Positions 1 through 8,409 of a stretch of DNA of 64,000 bases are shown piece after piece. Under the pieces are notes generated by a model. It searched no databases. It worked only from the letters and a program-made list of their open reading frames with translations, and was not told the origin of the DNA. The translations under genes were made by a program, and so were the position numbers. The number at the start of each line of letters is the position of its first letter. The stretch's first letter is position 1. Source of the stretch: Bacteroidota bacterium (lineage in GTDB: Bacteria; Bacteroidota; Bacteroidia; AKYH767-A; 2013-40CM-41-45); assembly GCA_016720655.1 (NCBI GenBank), contig JADKKE010000032.1:930001-994000 (forward strand). Direction: 5' to 3'.

Positions 1-399
1 ATCAACAAAGGCCAAATTCCCGGAACGAATGAAATGATGGATATTATGGGTAAATATTTCCGTCCGGAATTCCTTGCCCGTCTCACAGAAATTGTTCCAT
101 TCGCGCCAATCAGCGAGAATATTGTGCTGAATATATTCAACATTCAGTTGAAGAGTCTGCTGGAGCCACTCAACAAACAAGGCATTGCCTTTACCATGAG
201 CGACAAAGCGAGAGAGTTTCTTGCTAAATCAGGATTCACACCTAAATATGGAGCACGCCCGATCAAAGGTGTCATTCGAAATCAGCTGAGAAGACCAATT
301 TCGAAAATGATTATCTCCGGACAGGTCACAAAAGGAGACACGATTACATTGGATATTAATGATGCCAATGAATTGAAGTGGGCCATCAATGGAAAATAA
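1..399 (+). CDS. clpV: C-terminal part of T6SS ClpV/TssH AAA+ ATPase
   Basis: The frame is open from base 1, so only the last 132 residues are present. They match the end of the second AAA+ domain and the C-terminal D2-small domain of ClpB/ClpV: the stretch YFRPEFLARL near the start is the arginine-finger/sensor region of class I Hsp100 proteins, and KYGARPIKGVIR is the sensor-2 region. ClpV disassembles contracted type VI sheaths in the cytoplasm. ClpV is preferred over the general chaperone ClpB because tssO, tssK and tssN follow convergently on the other strand. ClpB itself remains possible, since the distinguishing N-terminal domain lies outside the window. Confidence 0.8.
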   Translation: MNKGQIPGTNEMMDIMGKYFRPEFLARLTEIVPFAPISENIVLNIFNIQLKSLLEPLNKQGIAFTMSDKAREFLAKSGFTPKYGARPIKGVIRNQLRRPISKMIISGQVTKGDTITLDINDANELKWAINGK

Positions 400-427
400 T
401 TAACGACCACACGTTGAATTGAGCACA

Positions 428-461
428 AAAAAAATGCCCCGGATCCGGGGCATTTTTTTTT
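428..461. terminator. Bidirectional intrinsic terminator between clpV and tssO
   Basis: A perfect palindrome (AATGCCCCGG and its complement) is flanked by an A-run on the left and a T-run on the right. It lies between two convergent genes, so it can end transcription in both directions. Confidence 0.85.
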
Positions 462-470
462 GTTTCTGAA

Positions 471-989
471 TTATTCATCCATGGGTTTTTTCTTCTGACA
501 TTCGATCAGGTCCTTTTGAAGTTGTTTATTTTCCCTGTCGAGTTTATCATTTTCAAGTTTGGTCATATCAAATTCATTTGCTTTTGGTTTGGCAAGTTTA
601 TAGGCCTCATACAAATCAAGAAAAGTGGTGGTCATCAAAGAAAATCGTGAATAAATTCCGTTTTTCAAAATTGAATCGGATTCAACCACATCTTTAAAGG
701 CAGCGTTTTTTTGATTTGCAATCCCATATCTGGTATCCATTCCGGTGGGATTAGAGATGTTCAGTTGGGTGATTTTGCTCAGCACGCTATCTGCCTGACT
801 TACGTACAACTGATTTGCTTCAATTTGTTTTTTCAAACTGGCATTTTCTTCTATCAGTAGTCTGTTGTGTTCTTTCGGATTGGAGAAATCAAAATATACT
901 ACAGCTGTTACCAGGATAACAGTGACAATAAAAAAGGCCAGGAAGATGAAAAACTGTTTCATTCTATCCTGTGTATTCAAAGGTTTCAT
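471..989 (-). CDS. tssO: T6SS membrane protein TssO
   Basis: This 172-residue protein has a short cytoplasmic N-terminus, one strong membrane segment (about residues 12-33) and a long helical, charged region with coiled-coil character (residues 45-65 and 140-170). This is the layout of TssO, a Bacteroidota-specific component of the T6SS subtype iii envelope complex. It is the last gene of a minus-strand run tssN-tssK-tssO with gaps of about 20-30 bp, so the three are probably cotranscribed. The assignment rests on architecture and neighbours rather than a diagnostic motif. Confidence 0.7.
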   Translation of the reverse strand: MKPLNTQDRMKQFFIFLAFFIVTVILVTAVVYFDFSNPKEHNRLLIEENASLKKQIEANQLYVSQADSVLSKITQLNISNPTGMDTRYGIANQKNAAFKDVVESDSILKNGIYSRFSLMTTTFLDLYEAYKLAKPKANEFDMTKLENDKLDRENKQLQKDLIECQKKKPMDE

Positions 990-1009
990 AATTCGATACG
1001 AAGTTTAAA

Positions 1010-2194
1010 TTAATCAGCGAGAAAACTCCAGCCTTTTTGCTTTGGCTTTTCTTCTTCTTTTTTGTTTGTTTCTGCTTCCACTATCCGTTCCCGTACAAAG
1101 GAGCCTTCTCCCTTGCGTTTGCCGATAAAATCGAGCTGACTGAGTTTTCCAAAGAGTGAATTGAACATCGACAACATTCTTTCTGCCGGAACAAGACATT
1201 CGGAAATATCGAGATGATTGTATTCGGTTCTGATAACATCGGTGAGTACGCTTTCAAATTGGCCGGTATTCACATCGGACCATTCGCTCAGGTAATTGAT
1301 GAGTTCTTCTTTATCACGATCAACAAGACAATCCAGGGAAGTTTTCAAAACATATGCAAAACGAATGAAGTATTCCAGCATATGTACCGGTGGTTGTTCG
1401 GCAACAATCCAACGATAGCGACTGAGCTCATTGGCGGTGAAGAAAACGACCTTCTCAGCCATAAAATTGAAGTTCTGTGTGAGGCTGGTACTCTGACTTT
1501 TTGTTTTTATTTTATGAATAATCGTGATCAGCGATTTGCTGAGTTCACCGAGTTTATTTCCAAAATCATAATAGTAATCATACAACAAGGAATGATTCCT
1601 CACCGAACAACATGGAGGGATATAACTTGTATCCACACTCAGTCGGCCTCCGGAAAGCAGTATTTTACCAATCGGTATAAAGAAATCCGGAATTGAATTG
1701 TTGTTGAGTTGGTCTCCGGGTAATATATTCAGACTGTAAGCAGGAATTGTGTAGGGGAGACGTGGCGGGACTTCATCAGTATCCGGTTGTCCTACAGGGA
1801 CACGTTCATACGGATTTGAATTGATGATGAGGTAGAAAGATTTCGCTTTGCTTTCACCGGCATTAAAAGAAGTACTCAGTTCCTCGAAAGTGAAATGATA
1901 TTTCTGTGCAAGATTGCTTACAATTTCAATGCGTGCGCCGGAACGGGTGATTGCACGACACTTTAAAAGATCTGCTGATATGAGTTTCGTCTGATCTACT
2001 TGTATTTTGACATCAAGTGATTTGTCATTTTCCGAGGCCGCACTTACCAGTCCATAATTGAAGTTGTTTAAACTCACGCCAGCAGCATCCCTTGCCTGAT
2101 CGGCAATCGACAATTCCATCTGCTTGAAATGATCTTCGTTGATCTTCATCCCGTCGATCCAATGTACAGGCAGGTATTTTATTTCTTGAAACAT
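1010..2194 (-). CDS. tssK: T6SS baseplate protein TssK
   Basis: The protein has 394 residues. Its N-terminus, with the motif HWIDGMKINEDHF, resembles the start of TssK proteins (W-x-x-G-x-x-x-x-x-x-H-F), which link the T6SS baseplate to the membrane complex. No signal peptide or membrane segment is seen, as expected for a cytoplasmic baseplate component. It lies between tssN and tssO with short gaps, the arrangement expected for the Bacteroidota subtype iii system. The C-terminal end is lysine-rich. An overlapping frame at 1014-1199 and a plus-strand frame at 1214-1696 are shadows. Confidence 0.8.
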   Translation of the reverse strand: MFQEIKYLPVHWIDGMKINEDHFKQMELSIADQARDAAGVSLNNFNYGLVSAASENDKSLDVKIQVDQTKLISADLLKCRAITRSGARIEIVSNLAQKYHFTFEELSTSFNAGESKAKSFYLIINSNPYERVPVGQPDTDEVPPRLPYTIPAYSLNILPGDQLNNNSIPDFFIPIGKILLSGGRLSVDTSYIPPCCSVRNHSLLYDYYYDFGNKLGELSKSLITIIHKIKTKSQSTSLTQNFNFMAEKVVFFTANELSRYRWIVAEQPPVHMLEYFIRFAYVLKTSLDCLVDRDKEELINYLSEWSDVNTGQFESVLTDVIRTEYNHLDISECLVPAERMLSMFNSLFGKLSQLDFIGKRKGEGSFVRERIVEAETNKKEEEKPKQKGWSFLAD

Positions 2195-2221
2195 AGTTCT
2201 TTTTTTTCCTGTTGATTTGGA

Positions 2222-3034
2222 TTAAGCAACAATAAACCGTTTGGGTGCAATGACTTCATTTTCTTTGATCTGGTTCTGCTTTACTGTAAGATGCGGATCA
2301 AGGATTCGTTTTCTCTTCCACCATGCATTCGGTTTAATATAGAATAGCCATCCATACGCTTTGCTCAGGCTGTCCTGGTAATCAATCGGGTTTTCCCTGT
2401 TTTTATCATTGTACTCGGTAATGTACATAAAAAACAGTTCCCCAAACTGCATATCCAGTGGAGCTTTGAACTTAAAATTTGAAATCGATGTATCGTTGTA
2501 CTTTTTTGGAAATTCAAAACTAAGAATATAACTATTCGAAAAGTCGATCAAATCAAGGTCCGGCATTTTCGCATTCTCACTGTAAAACCACAGTTTGTAT
2601 TTGCGCATTGGGATTTGCATGGCTTTATCAAAGGTGGCAATGAAGAAGAAGGGGATGATAAAAACAAGGAATGCAGGAAGAAACAATGAGATGTAATCAG
2701 GATTCTTTTTTAACACCAGGAATTTTGAAAGCAGGAAGAAAAAAAACATGCTTCCGGCGATTATTCCAATTGTGAAAAATAATTTTTTAGTAAAAATGAA
2801 TTTATCAATCCATACCAACCTGGTGTTGATGTAATAGATATGGAAAATGGCTAGCAATAAAGTTGTAATCTGAAAGAGCACAAAGAATTTTTGAGCCTCA
2901 GATACCCCTCCAAGAAGAAAGAGGCCGGGTAAAGCACAAAAGAAACTCAGAAGGATAAAGTACCAAATGAACCGTTTGTTCGGCGACTTATTAATTTTCG
3001 ACGCCATTCCAACATTCGGTTTAAAGAAACCCAT
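2222..3034 (-). CDS. tssN: T6SS membrane protein TssN
   Basis: The 270-residue protein has about four hydrophobic helices in its first half (roughly residues 22-48, 50-68, 84-106 and 116-134) followed by a soluble C-terminal domain of about 130 residues. This matches TssN, a multi-pass protein found only in Bacteroidota type VI systems and thought to form part of the envelope complex that replaces TssJLM. It is the first gene of the minus-strand run and lies 27 bp upstream of tssK. The next 600 bases upstream carry no gene, so this is one edge of the T6SS cluster. Confidence 0.75.
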   Translation of the reverse strand: MGFFKPNVGMASKINKSPNKRFIWYFILLSFFCALPGLFLLGGVSEAQKFFVLFQITTLLLAIFHIYYINTRLVWIDKFIFTKKLFFTIGIIAGSMFFFFLLSKFLVLKKNPDYISLFLPAFLVFIIPFFFIATFDKAMQIPMRKYKLWFYSENAKMPDLDLIDFSNSYILSFEFPKKYNDTSISNFKFKAPLDMQFGELFFMYITEYNDKNRENPIDYQDSLSKAYGWLFYIKPNAWWKRKRILDPHLTVKQNQIKENEVIAPKRFIVA

Positions 3035-3670
3035 TTCAACAAAATTTTAAGATTAGATCGCTAAAAGTAATATATTTATGAAAAGGGGTCAAATAATATA
3101 GGATGCTAATATTCAGTAAATTAGCACTTTTCGGTATTTTTGAAACTCGTGATAACAGTTTATCAAAGAATATCCATGAGTTAATTTTCTGTTTGTCAGC
3201 TTTACTTTTTTCAATTAATGATAAGCACTTTGAAAGCAAGGTCGATTAATTTATGATAAATCCAATTGATTTTTTGTGCGAAATTAAATTTGAAGCCTTT
3301 AATTTGAATTGAAAGAGTTGAGACATTAAATGATTAACAGATCATACCTGTGTTCAGTTGAACTAATCCATTAACCATGAATTTATTGAACCCGAAACAA
3401 AATGATTGAAAACAAGCATTAAAAAATTTATACAAAAAAAATTCAACGAGTATTCGAGACTGTTTACCGACAATTTTATAACATTCACCTCAGGAATTTT
3501 TTTTTCTTTTTTTGATCCATTCTCATCTGCGTTTAATTCATTTTACATTCCAAATTGTAAGCTAACTTGTGCAACATAAATTCACCTGCAATGATGGGGG
3601 CATTATTTGGTGATAAATTATTCAGAATTTTTAATCCTGATTTGAGTAATACTGCGATATCCCTCTAAGA
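3035..3670. other. Gene-free AT-rich spacer next to the T6SS edge
   Basis: No convincing gene is seen. A 67-codon frame at 3036-3239 on the minus strand shows no family features and overlaps the probable tssN promoter zone. No strong hairpin or repeat was found here. Confidence 0.5.
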
Positions 3671-4686
3671 ATGAATAGATTGTTCACTGTAAAGATTCCT
3701 CTTTTCTGGATGTTCGTTGCTGTTACACTTACGGCTACCTTGTGTTATTATATTGCAGGCTTCTCTTCTAAAAGGAAAGACCAGTTTATACTCTGCCAAG
3801 TCAACAGCTTAACTTAAATGAAATCAAGTTTCATCGCAACAACCATTTTAAACTAATCCATCCTTTACTTTTTTCAGAAGTCAGTCTGGAGGACGATTCC
3901 CTGCAAAGTCTGAAAACAGAGGTGTCACAGTTCATTAACACTGAAAAATCTTCCGGAAGAATTCAGAATGCATCCGTTTATTTTAAGCGATTGGACACAC
4001 CTTCCTGGTTTGGAATCAATCAGGATGAAGAATATATCCTTGCAAGCTTATTCAAAGTGCCTGTGATGATTGCAATTCTCATGCAGGCTGATCGTGATCC
4101 GGGCTTTCTTGAAAAAGGTGTATTTTATAAAGAATACCCAAAGGAGGTTTTTAATCAAAATGTACCACCACTTCCTGGCGGACATTTTTATCCGATTAAA
4201 ACCTTGCTTGAAAGTATGATTTCCAGATCGGATAATAATGCGTACGATCTCCTTTGGAAAAACATGGACATCAATAATTTCAATGCCTTACTCGAAGACC
4301 TGAAATTAAAACCCTTCCATGTAACTGATACCGGTGAATACAAACTGAATGCAGTTGAGTACAGTAAATTATTCCGTGTCTTGTACAATGCCGGCTACCT
4401 GAGTCCAAAGAATAGTGAATTCGCCTTGAAACTTTTATCCAAAAGCGATTTCCAGGAAGGCTTAATAACGAATATTGATAAAAAAGTAGTGGTTCCCCGG
4501 AAATTCGGTTACAGAGTAAATTCTACTGAAGGTGATCTGAGTGAATTCGGGATTTTTTATGTGAATGAACACCCTTATATCCTTGGTGTGATGACTCGAG
4601 GATTGGATTACAAAACATTAAATAATGTGCTGTCGACAGTTTCGACGATCGTTTATCGAAAAATGAAAACAAGTCCTGCCAGTTGA
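3671..4686 (+). pseudogene. Class A beta-lactamase-like serine hydrolase with N-terminal frameshift
   Basis: The main open part (from a GTG at 3922; 254 residues) has the class A layout: SLFK (SxxK; S42, K45 counted from that GTG) and an SDN triad (103-105). The same frame reads sensibly back to about 3772, well upstream of the GTG. A different frame starting at ATG 3671 supplies what is missing, a positively charged N-terminus and a membrane anchor of about 20 hydrophobic residues. One lost base in the A-rich stretch around 3770-3778 would join the two into one anchored periplasmic protein of about 340 residues. It may be a real inactivating mutation or a consensus error. Family members are beta-lactamases or DD-peptidase-like proteins; the substrate cannot be told. 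Confidence 0.6.
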
Positions 4687-4704
4687 TTCAGTTTTTTTTA
4701 TTGT

Positions 4705-5475
4705 TCAATTCTTCACTTTCCTCAAATTCCATTCTACAAAAGTAACTGCCAGGATCAGCCATGCAAAACCGAGTAGGTAGCCTCCGATTACATCGCTAAG
4801 ATAGTGTACGCACAAATAAATCCTGCTTAAGCCAATCGCTCCGATGAGAGAAATGCAGGAGAGAAAAATAGCTGTGCGTGTCGCTCTATTCGTTTGATGA
4901 CGGATCAGCAGGTAAGCGAGAAATCCATAGAGTGCTACTGCAATCGTTGAATGTCCGCTCGGAAATGAAAACGAATGTTCGGAATAAAAGGCAAATTCAT
5001 CAGGTCGGTTTTTTTTGAAAACATTTTTGCCGGCAGTAATCGTTAGTCCGCTTCCCAGTACGGTAAAAAGAAGTGGGATTAAATAAACATACATCTTCCG
5101 GAAAATGCAGTAAACTGCCAGCACAATCGTCAGGCCGGCAATAAAAAACTCATTCCCGACTTGTGTAAAATTGAATACTAATCTCGCAAAACCATCTGAA
5201 CGAATCGAAAAAAAATAACGGGCAATACCTGTATCAATGGCAGTAACGGTTTTTGAATTCATTACTTTTTCTGTGAACTTAAAGAGCAGAAGAATATTTA
5301 ATCCAAGGGCTGTCACTAAGGCTGTGAGTGGTAAGCCTCCAAAATGCAATACTGAAAATCGATCCAGAAGAAATTTTTCAAACTGCGGATAGTTCCTTTC
5401 CAGCCATTTGATTCCCCGGCTTGTGAGGATTCGATCCCGAAGTCGATAGAGCCATGCAATCAGTCGGTCAATCAT
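4705..5475 (-). CDS. PAP2-family membrane phosphatase
   Basis: The 256-residue protein shows all three PAP2 phosphatase motifs: K-x6-RP (K150 to P158), PSGH (172-175) and SR-x5-H-x3-D (S217, H224, D228). Five or six hydrophobic helices surround them. Enzymes of this family dephosphorylate lipid pyrophosphates or phosphatidic acid at the membrane surface. An undecaprenyl-diphosphatase role is possible but cannot be assigned from sequence alone. The gene is convergent with the beta-lactamase-like gene, only 18 bp away. Confidence 0.85.
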   Translation of the reverse strand: MIDRLIAWLYRLRDRILTSRGIKWLERNYPQFEKFLLDRFSVLHFGGLPLTALVTALGLNILLLFKFTEKVMNSKTVTAIDTGIARYFFSIRSDGFARLVFNFTQVGNEFFIAGLTIVLAVYCIFRKMYVYLIPLLFTVLGSGLTITAGKNVFKKNRPDEFAFYSEHSFSFPSGHSTIAVALYGFLAYLLIRHQTNRATRTAIFLSCISLIGAIGLSRIYLCVHYLSDVIGGYLLGFAWLILAVTFVEWNLRKVKN

Positions 5476-5624
5476 TGTTGTGAAGCTGAATAATTTGATT
5501 CCTGATTAGGAGATTCCGATTAATTTCCAATGCATCCAGAATCCATTGAAGGCACATTTTAATGAATTTTTTCAATTTTATTGAAGATTCGAAAAAAAAT
5601 CGGGCTTTTATTCATTCAAATTAC

Positions 5625-5666
5625 TGAGTTAGATCATGTAAACTTGGAATGGATTTTGTAAAATTG
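5625..5666 (+). promoter_or_regulatory. Crp/Fnr-type site with -7 element upstream of 5699 gene
   Basis: TGAGTTAGATCA (5625-5636) fits TGA-N6-TCA. TAAAATTG (5659-5666), a one-mismatch TAnnTTTG, starts 28.5 bp from the site centre. No second copy is seen 22 bp upstream. Confidence 0.4.
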
Positions 5667-5698
5667 CAATTCCAATTCCCACAATCAAACTTAAACTT

Positions 5699-6154
5699 AT
5701 GAAAAAAGGAAAAATGTTGTTTTTCTCTGTTGCTGTCACAGGACTGATGTTGTCCGGTCAGTCGTTTGCACAAGAGAAAAAAGTAGAAACTGAACACACT
5801 GAAAAAACCGAAAAAACTGTTAGTGCAGTGCAAGAAGAAGCCTGGCAGGAACGTACAGATTTTCACAAAGTGATGTCAACGACTTTCCATCCAATGGAAG
5901 ATGGTGATTTCAAGCCTATCCGCGAAAGAGCTGCTGAAATGCATGCAAAAGCTGAAGCCTGGGCGAAATCAACAGCACCAAAATCTTTTGATAAACCGGA
6001 GATCAAAGAAAAATTGCAAATGCTCGTTACTCAGTCTTCCGAATTGAAAGACCGCATTGCAGCGAAAGCAACAGACGAAGAAGTGAAAACTAAACTCACT
6101 GCTTTGCATGAGACATTCCACCAAATTGCAGGGCTTTGTAAGCCGGGGATGTGA
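5699..6154 (+). CDS. Small periplasmic helical protein of unknown function
   Basis: The protein has 151 residues. It begins with a clear Sec signal peptide (MKKGKMLFF... with an AQE cleavage site near residue 25), then a short Glu/Lys/Thr-rich linker, then about 110 residues predicted mostly helical. Histidines recur in the helices (FHKVMSTTFHP, EMHAKAEAW, LHETFHQIAG) and a single Cys lies near the end. The four-helix character and His spacing suggest metal or heme binding, but no CXXCH is present, so it is not a standard cytochrome. A Crp/Fnr-type site lies upstream. Function unknown. Confidence 0.75.
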   Translation: MKKGKMLFFSVAVTGLMLSGQSFAQEKKVETEHTEKTEKTVSAVQEEAWQERTDFHKVMSTTFHPMEDGDFKPIRERAAEMHAKAEAWAKSTAPKSFDKPEIKEKLQMLVTQSSELKDRIAAKATDEEVKTKLTALHETFHQIAGLCKPGM

Positions 6155-6181
6155 TTTATAAAAGTTTTACATAAATTATTG

Positions 6182-6245
6182 TTACGCCCTTCTCAAACAG
6201 TGTGAATTTTATTCGCGCCATTTGAGAAGGGCGTAAAATTTTCAA
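6182..6245. terminator. Bidirectional terminator hairpin
   Basis: TTACGCCCTTCTCAAA (6182-6197) pairs perfectly with TTTGAGAAGGGCGTAA (6220-6235), a 16-bp stem followed by an AT-rich tail. It separates convergent genes ending at 6154 and 6242. Confidence 0.85.
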
Positions 6246-7303
6246 GGCTTTGCAAAAGCCGGATTTGCCAGAAACTCATAGTCCGTCAGTGTACGCAGGA
6301 AAGCAATAATATCATCCATATCCTGCTGACTAAGTCTTCCTTTTTGTATCGCCTGTAAATTCGGGTCAAGGTTGGCAGTATAATGAAATCCGGTATTGTA
6401 ATGATCAAGGACTTGCTGCAAGGTCTGGAATCTGCCATCGTGCATGTATGGAGCTGTGACTTCGATGTTGCGCAGACTCGGAGTTTTGAACTTACCCATG
6501 TCAGAACCATGTAGTGTGATACGTGCCCTGCCACTGTCGGCTGAAACGGAATCCAATCCATTGTTCCTGTATTCAAAATCCGTGAATGTACTTCCCAAAA
6601 TATGACAATGATTGCAATCGCCTTTTGCCTGGTCAGCAAATAAATTCATACCACGTACTTCCTGCGCATTGAGGGAATCTGTACCAAGCTGGTGCTTATC
6701 GAATTTGGAGTTCGCTGAAAGCATGGTGCGCTCGAACTGGGCAATCGCTTTCATCACCATCGGTGTTGTTGCAGTTGAAGAACCAAAAGCGGATTGAAAC
6801 AATGCCGGATATTCAGGACTTGAGTTGAGTTCCGTGATGCATCGTGTAAGGTCTTCGTGCATTTCCACTGGATTCTGTATCGGCCCGATCACTTGTGATT
6901 CCAAATCTGCTGCACCACCGTCCCAGAAAAATCCATGCGCATAGCCGATGTTGAAAAGCGGCATTGCATTCCTAACTCCGGGCAGATGATCAATACCTAT
7001 ACTGAATTGGAGTGTGCTGTCAGTAAATCCATACGACTGTTTATGGCAAGATGCACAGGAAATCGTATTGTCACCGGAAAGAATGGGATCGTAAAATAAT
7101 TTTCTACCCAGTGCAATTCCTTCCACAGTGGTTGGATTGTCGGCAGGAATATTTAATTGTGGTAATCCCAGCGGGATCTGGATATGAATGTGTGTATGGC
7201 CGTCAGTTGGGGCCACATGTTCTTCTGTAGTCTCTTTTTTACAGGAAAGAATAAAGATGAAGAAGGCACTAAGAAGTATAATTCCTTTTCTCATTTTCTT
7301 CAT
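6242..7303 (-). CDS. mbnH: Di-heme MauG/cytochrome c peroxidase-like lipoprotein (MbnH-like)
   Basis: The 353-residue protein has a lipoprotein signal (FILSC, C21), a His-rich segment (GHTHIHIQ, about 35-42), and two heme c motifs, CASCH (83-87) and CNHCH (230-234), with the family tryptophan in FFWDGG (W127). This is the cytochrome c peroxidase/MauG fold. Its ATG overlaps the stop of the upstream MbnP-like gene (TAATG), so the two are translationally coupled. In characterised pairs MbnH oxidises a tryptophan of MbnP to kynurenine, which enables copper binding. That partnership is inferred here from synteny. A plain peroxidase function is the alternative. Confidence 0.8.
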   Translation of the reverse strand: MKKMRKGIILLSAFFIFILSCKKETTEEHVAPTDGHTHIHIQIPLGLPQLNIPADNPTTVEGIALGRKLFYDPILSGDNTISCASCHKQSYGFTDSTLQFSIGIDHLPGVRNAMPLFNIGYAHGFFWDGGAADLESQVIGPIQNPVEMHEDLTRCITELNSSPEYPALFQSAFGSSTATTPMVMKAIAQFERTMLSANSKFDKHQLGTDSLNAQEVRGMNLFADQAKGDCNHCHILGSTFTDFEYRNNGLDSVSADSGRARITLHGSDMGKFKTPSLRNIEVTAPYMHDGRFQTLQQVLDHYNTGFHYTANLDPNLQAIQKGRLSQQDMDDIIAFLRTLTDYEFLANPAFAKP

Positions 7304-8076
7304 TATTCAATGTGATCAATAGAAAAAGACTGAGGGAAATTGGTGTTCAAATCACTCATCCAGGGCCTGTCAGCTACGGAAGTGGATTGTCGGATATTAT
7401 TTCCATTGAAATCAACGGTCACCGGATTGGAATACACCTGGTTTAAATTGAAAGTCATGAAAATCTTTTGTGAATTTCCTTTAATCTCGAAATTACTCAA
7501 TGGTAAATCCACTGTAACCAACACAGGATCTGTTCCAAAATGGTAAAGGAAGGAAGTATCAGCACCGGCGCTTGTTCTGAACAATCCTTCATGCTTAAAA
7601 AAGATGTACCCTGTGTTCCATGTCCAGATCATACCATTGATAGGATCAAGGTCCCCATCTTGAGCGCCTGTATGGTTTCGCGTGGTATCTATTCCAAGGT
7701 TAAAACGCATCCGAGTATAAATTCCGTTTGGAATTCCTGCTCCTGAAAACTGACATGTGCTGTCAATGGCTGCATTGATCAGTTCATAGTTATGCAAATT
7801 GTATTCTGTGCTATCAGCCTTGATGAAAGTTACATTCGACAAATAATATTTCAGCAAATCGACCTGGTAGAGATTCCCGGCAGAATTGGTATAAATTTGT
7901 TGGCCCAGTTGTATCGCCTGACCATCAACTTCATTACTGACTTTCACCTGAATGCTACCGGTACTGCTTAGCGGATCCGGCGAATCATCTGCCGAATCTT
8001 TCTTGCATCCGGCATTTAGAAAGAGGAGGATTGCAAGGAAGGAAATGGACTGTTTTGTGATGAATTTCTTATACAT
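7303..8076 (-). CDS. mbnP: MbnP-like copper-binding lipoprotein
   Basis: A 257-residue lipoprotein (lipobox NAGC, C24) with a beta-sandwich-like body. It shows the MbnP pattern of a conserved tryptophan after a methionine (MIWTW), then GYIFFKHEG. The second MbnP-like protein in the window (32154) has the same block as MEW..GYHFLKFEG. MbnP proteins sit at the outer membrane or periplasm and bind copper after tryptophan modification by a partner di-heme enzyme, which here is the next gene. A -7-like element (CAAAGTTA, 8099-8106, minus strand) lies 23 bp upstream of the start. Confidence 0.75.
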   Translation of the reverse strand: MYKKFITKQSISFLAILLFLNAGCKKDSADDSPDPLSSTGSIQVKVSNEVDGQAIQLGQQIYTNSAGNLYQVDLLKYYLSNVTFIKADSTEYNLHNYELINAAIDSTCQFSGAGIPNGIYTRMRFNLGIDTTRNHTGAQDGDLDPINGMIWTWNTGYIFFKHEGLFRTSAGADTSFLYHFGTDPVLVTVDLPLSNFEIKGNSQKIFMTFNLNQVYSNPVTVDFNGNNIRQSTSVADRPWMSDLNTNFPQSFSIDHIE

Positions 8077-8183
8077 CTGTCTGAAATTGTGATTTTAACA
8101 AAGTTAAGTGTTTTTTGCAAATTTTCCACCTGATCCTACCCGGATATTTGTCTTCAAAGCAGCAAAAAAAGCCTTTTTCATCC

Positions 8184-8249
8184 TGACCTACATCATCATT
8201 CGCCTTGACTGTGGTCATATGGCTAAGGTTCGGATTCAGCTTAAATTTG
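8184..8249 (+). promoter_or_regulatory. Tandem Crp/Fnr-type sites and promoter for the BaeRF-USP operon
   Basis: Two TGA-N6-TCA sites, TGACCTACATCA (8184-8195) and TGACTGTGGTCA (8206-8217), have centres exactly 22 bp apart. A perfect TAnnTTTG element, TAAATTTG (8242-8249), starts 30.5 bp after the proximal centre, which puts the sites near -41.5 and -63.5. The rest of the 333-bp divergent region 8077-8409 shows only the minus-strand -7 element for mbnP. Confidence 0.6.
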
Positions 8250-8409
8250 TATTAAAATAAATAGTGCATAATGAATTTATCTCCATCAATTCCTTACAGG
8301 ATGCGTTGCAGTTTCAATTCTGAGTACCGTTCAATCCAATTAAAATTACCCGTATAGAATGTATTTATAATACATCTTTTCATTCCAAAAAAAATTAACA
8401 AATAACAAC

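Noticed and set aside
1214..1696. 160-codon plus-strand frame
   Set aside because: It lies antisense inside tssK, which has clear family motifs and no frame problems.
3036..3239. 67-codon minus-strand frame
   Set aside because: No motif, membrane segment or signal peptide, and it sits in the tssN promoter zone.
3767..3800. Programmed -1 ribosomal frameshift in the beta-lactamase-like gene
   Set aside because: No slippery heptamer or downstream pseudoknot was found; a base loss explains it better.
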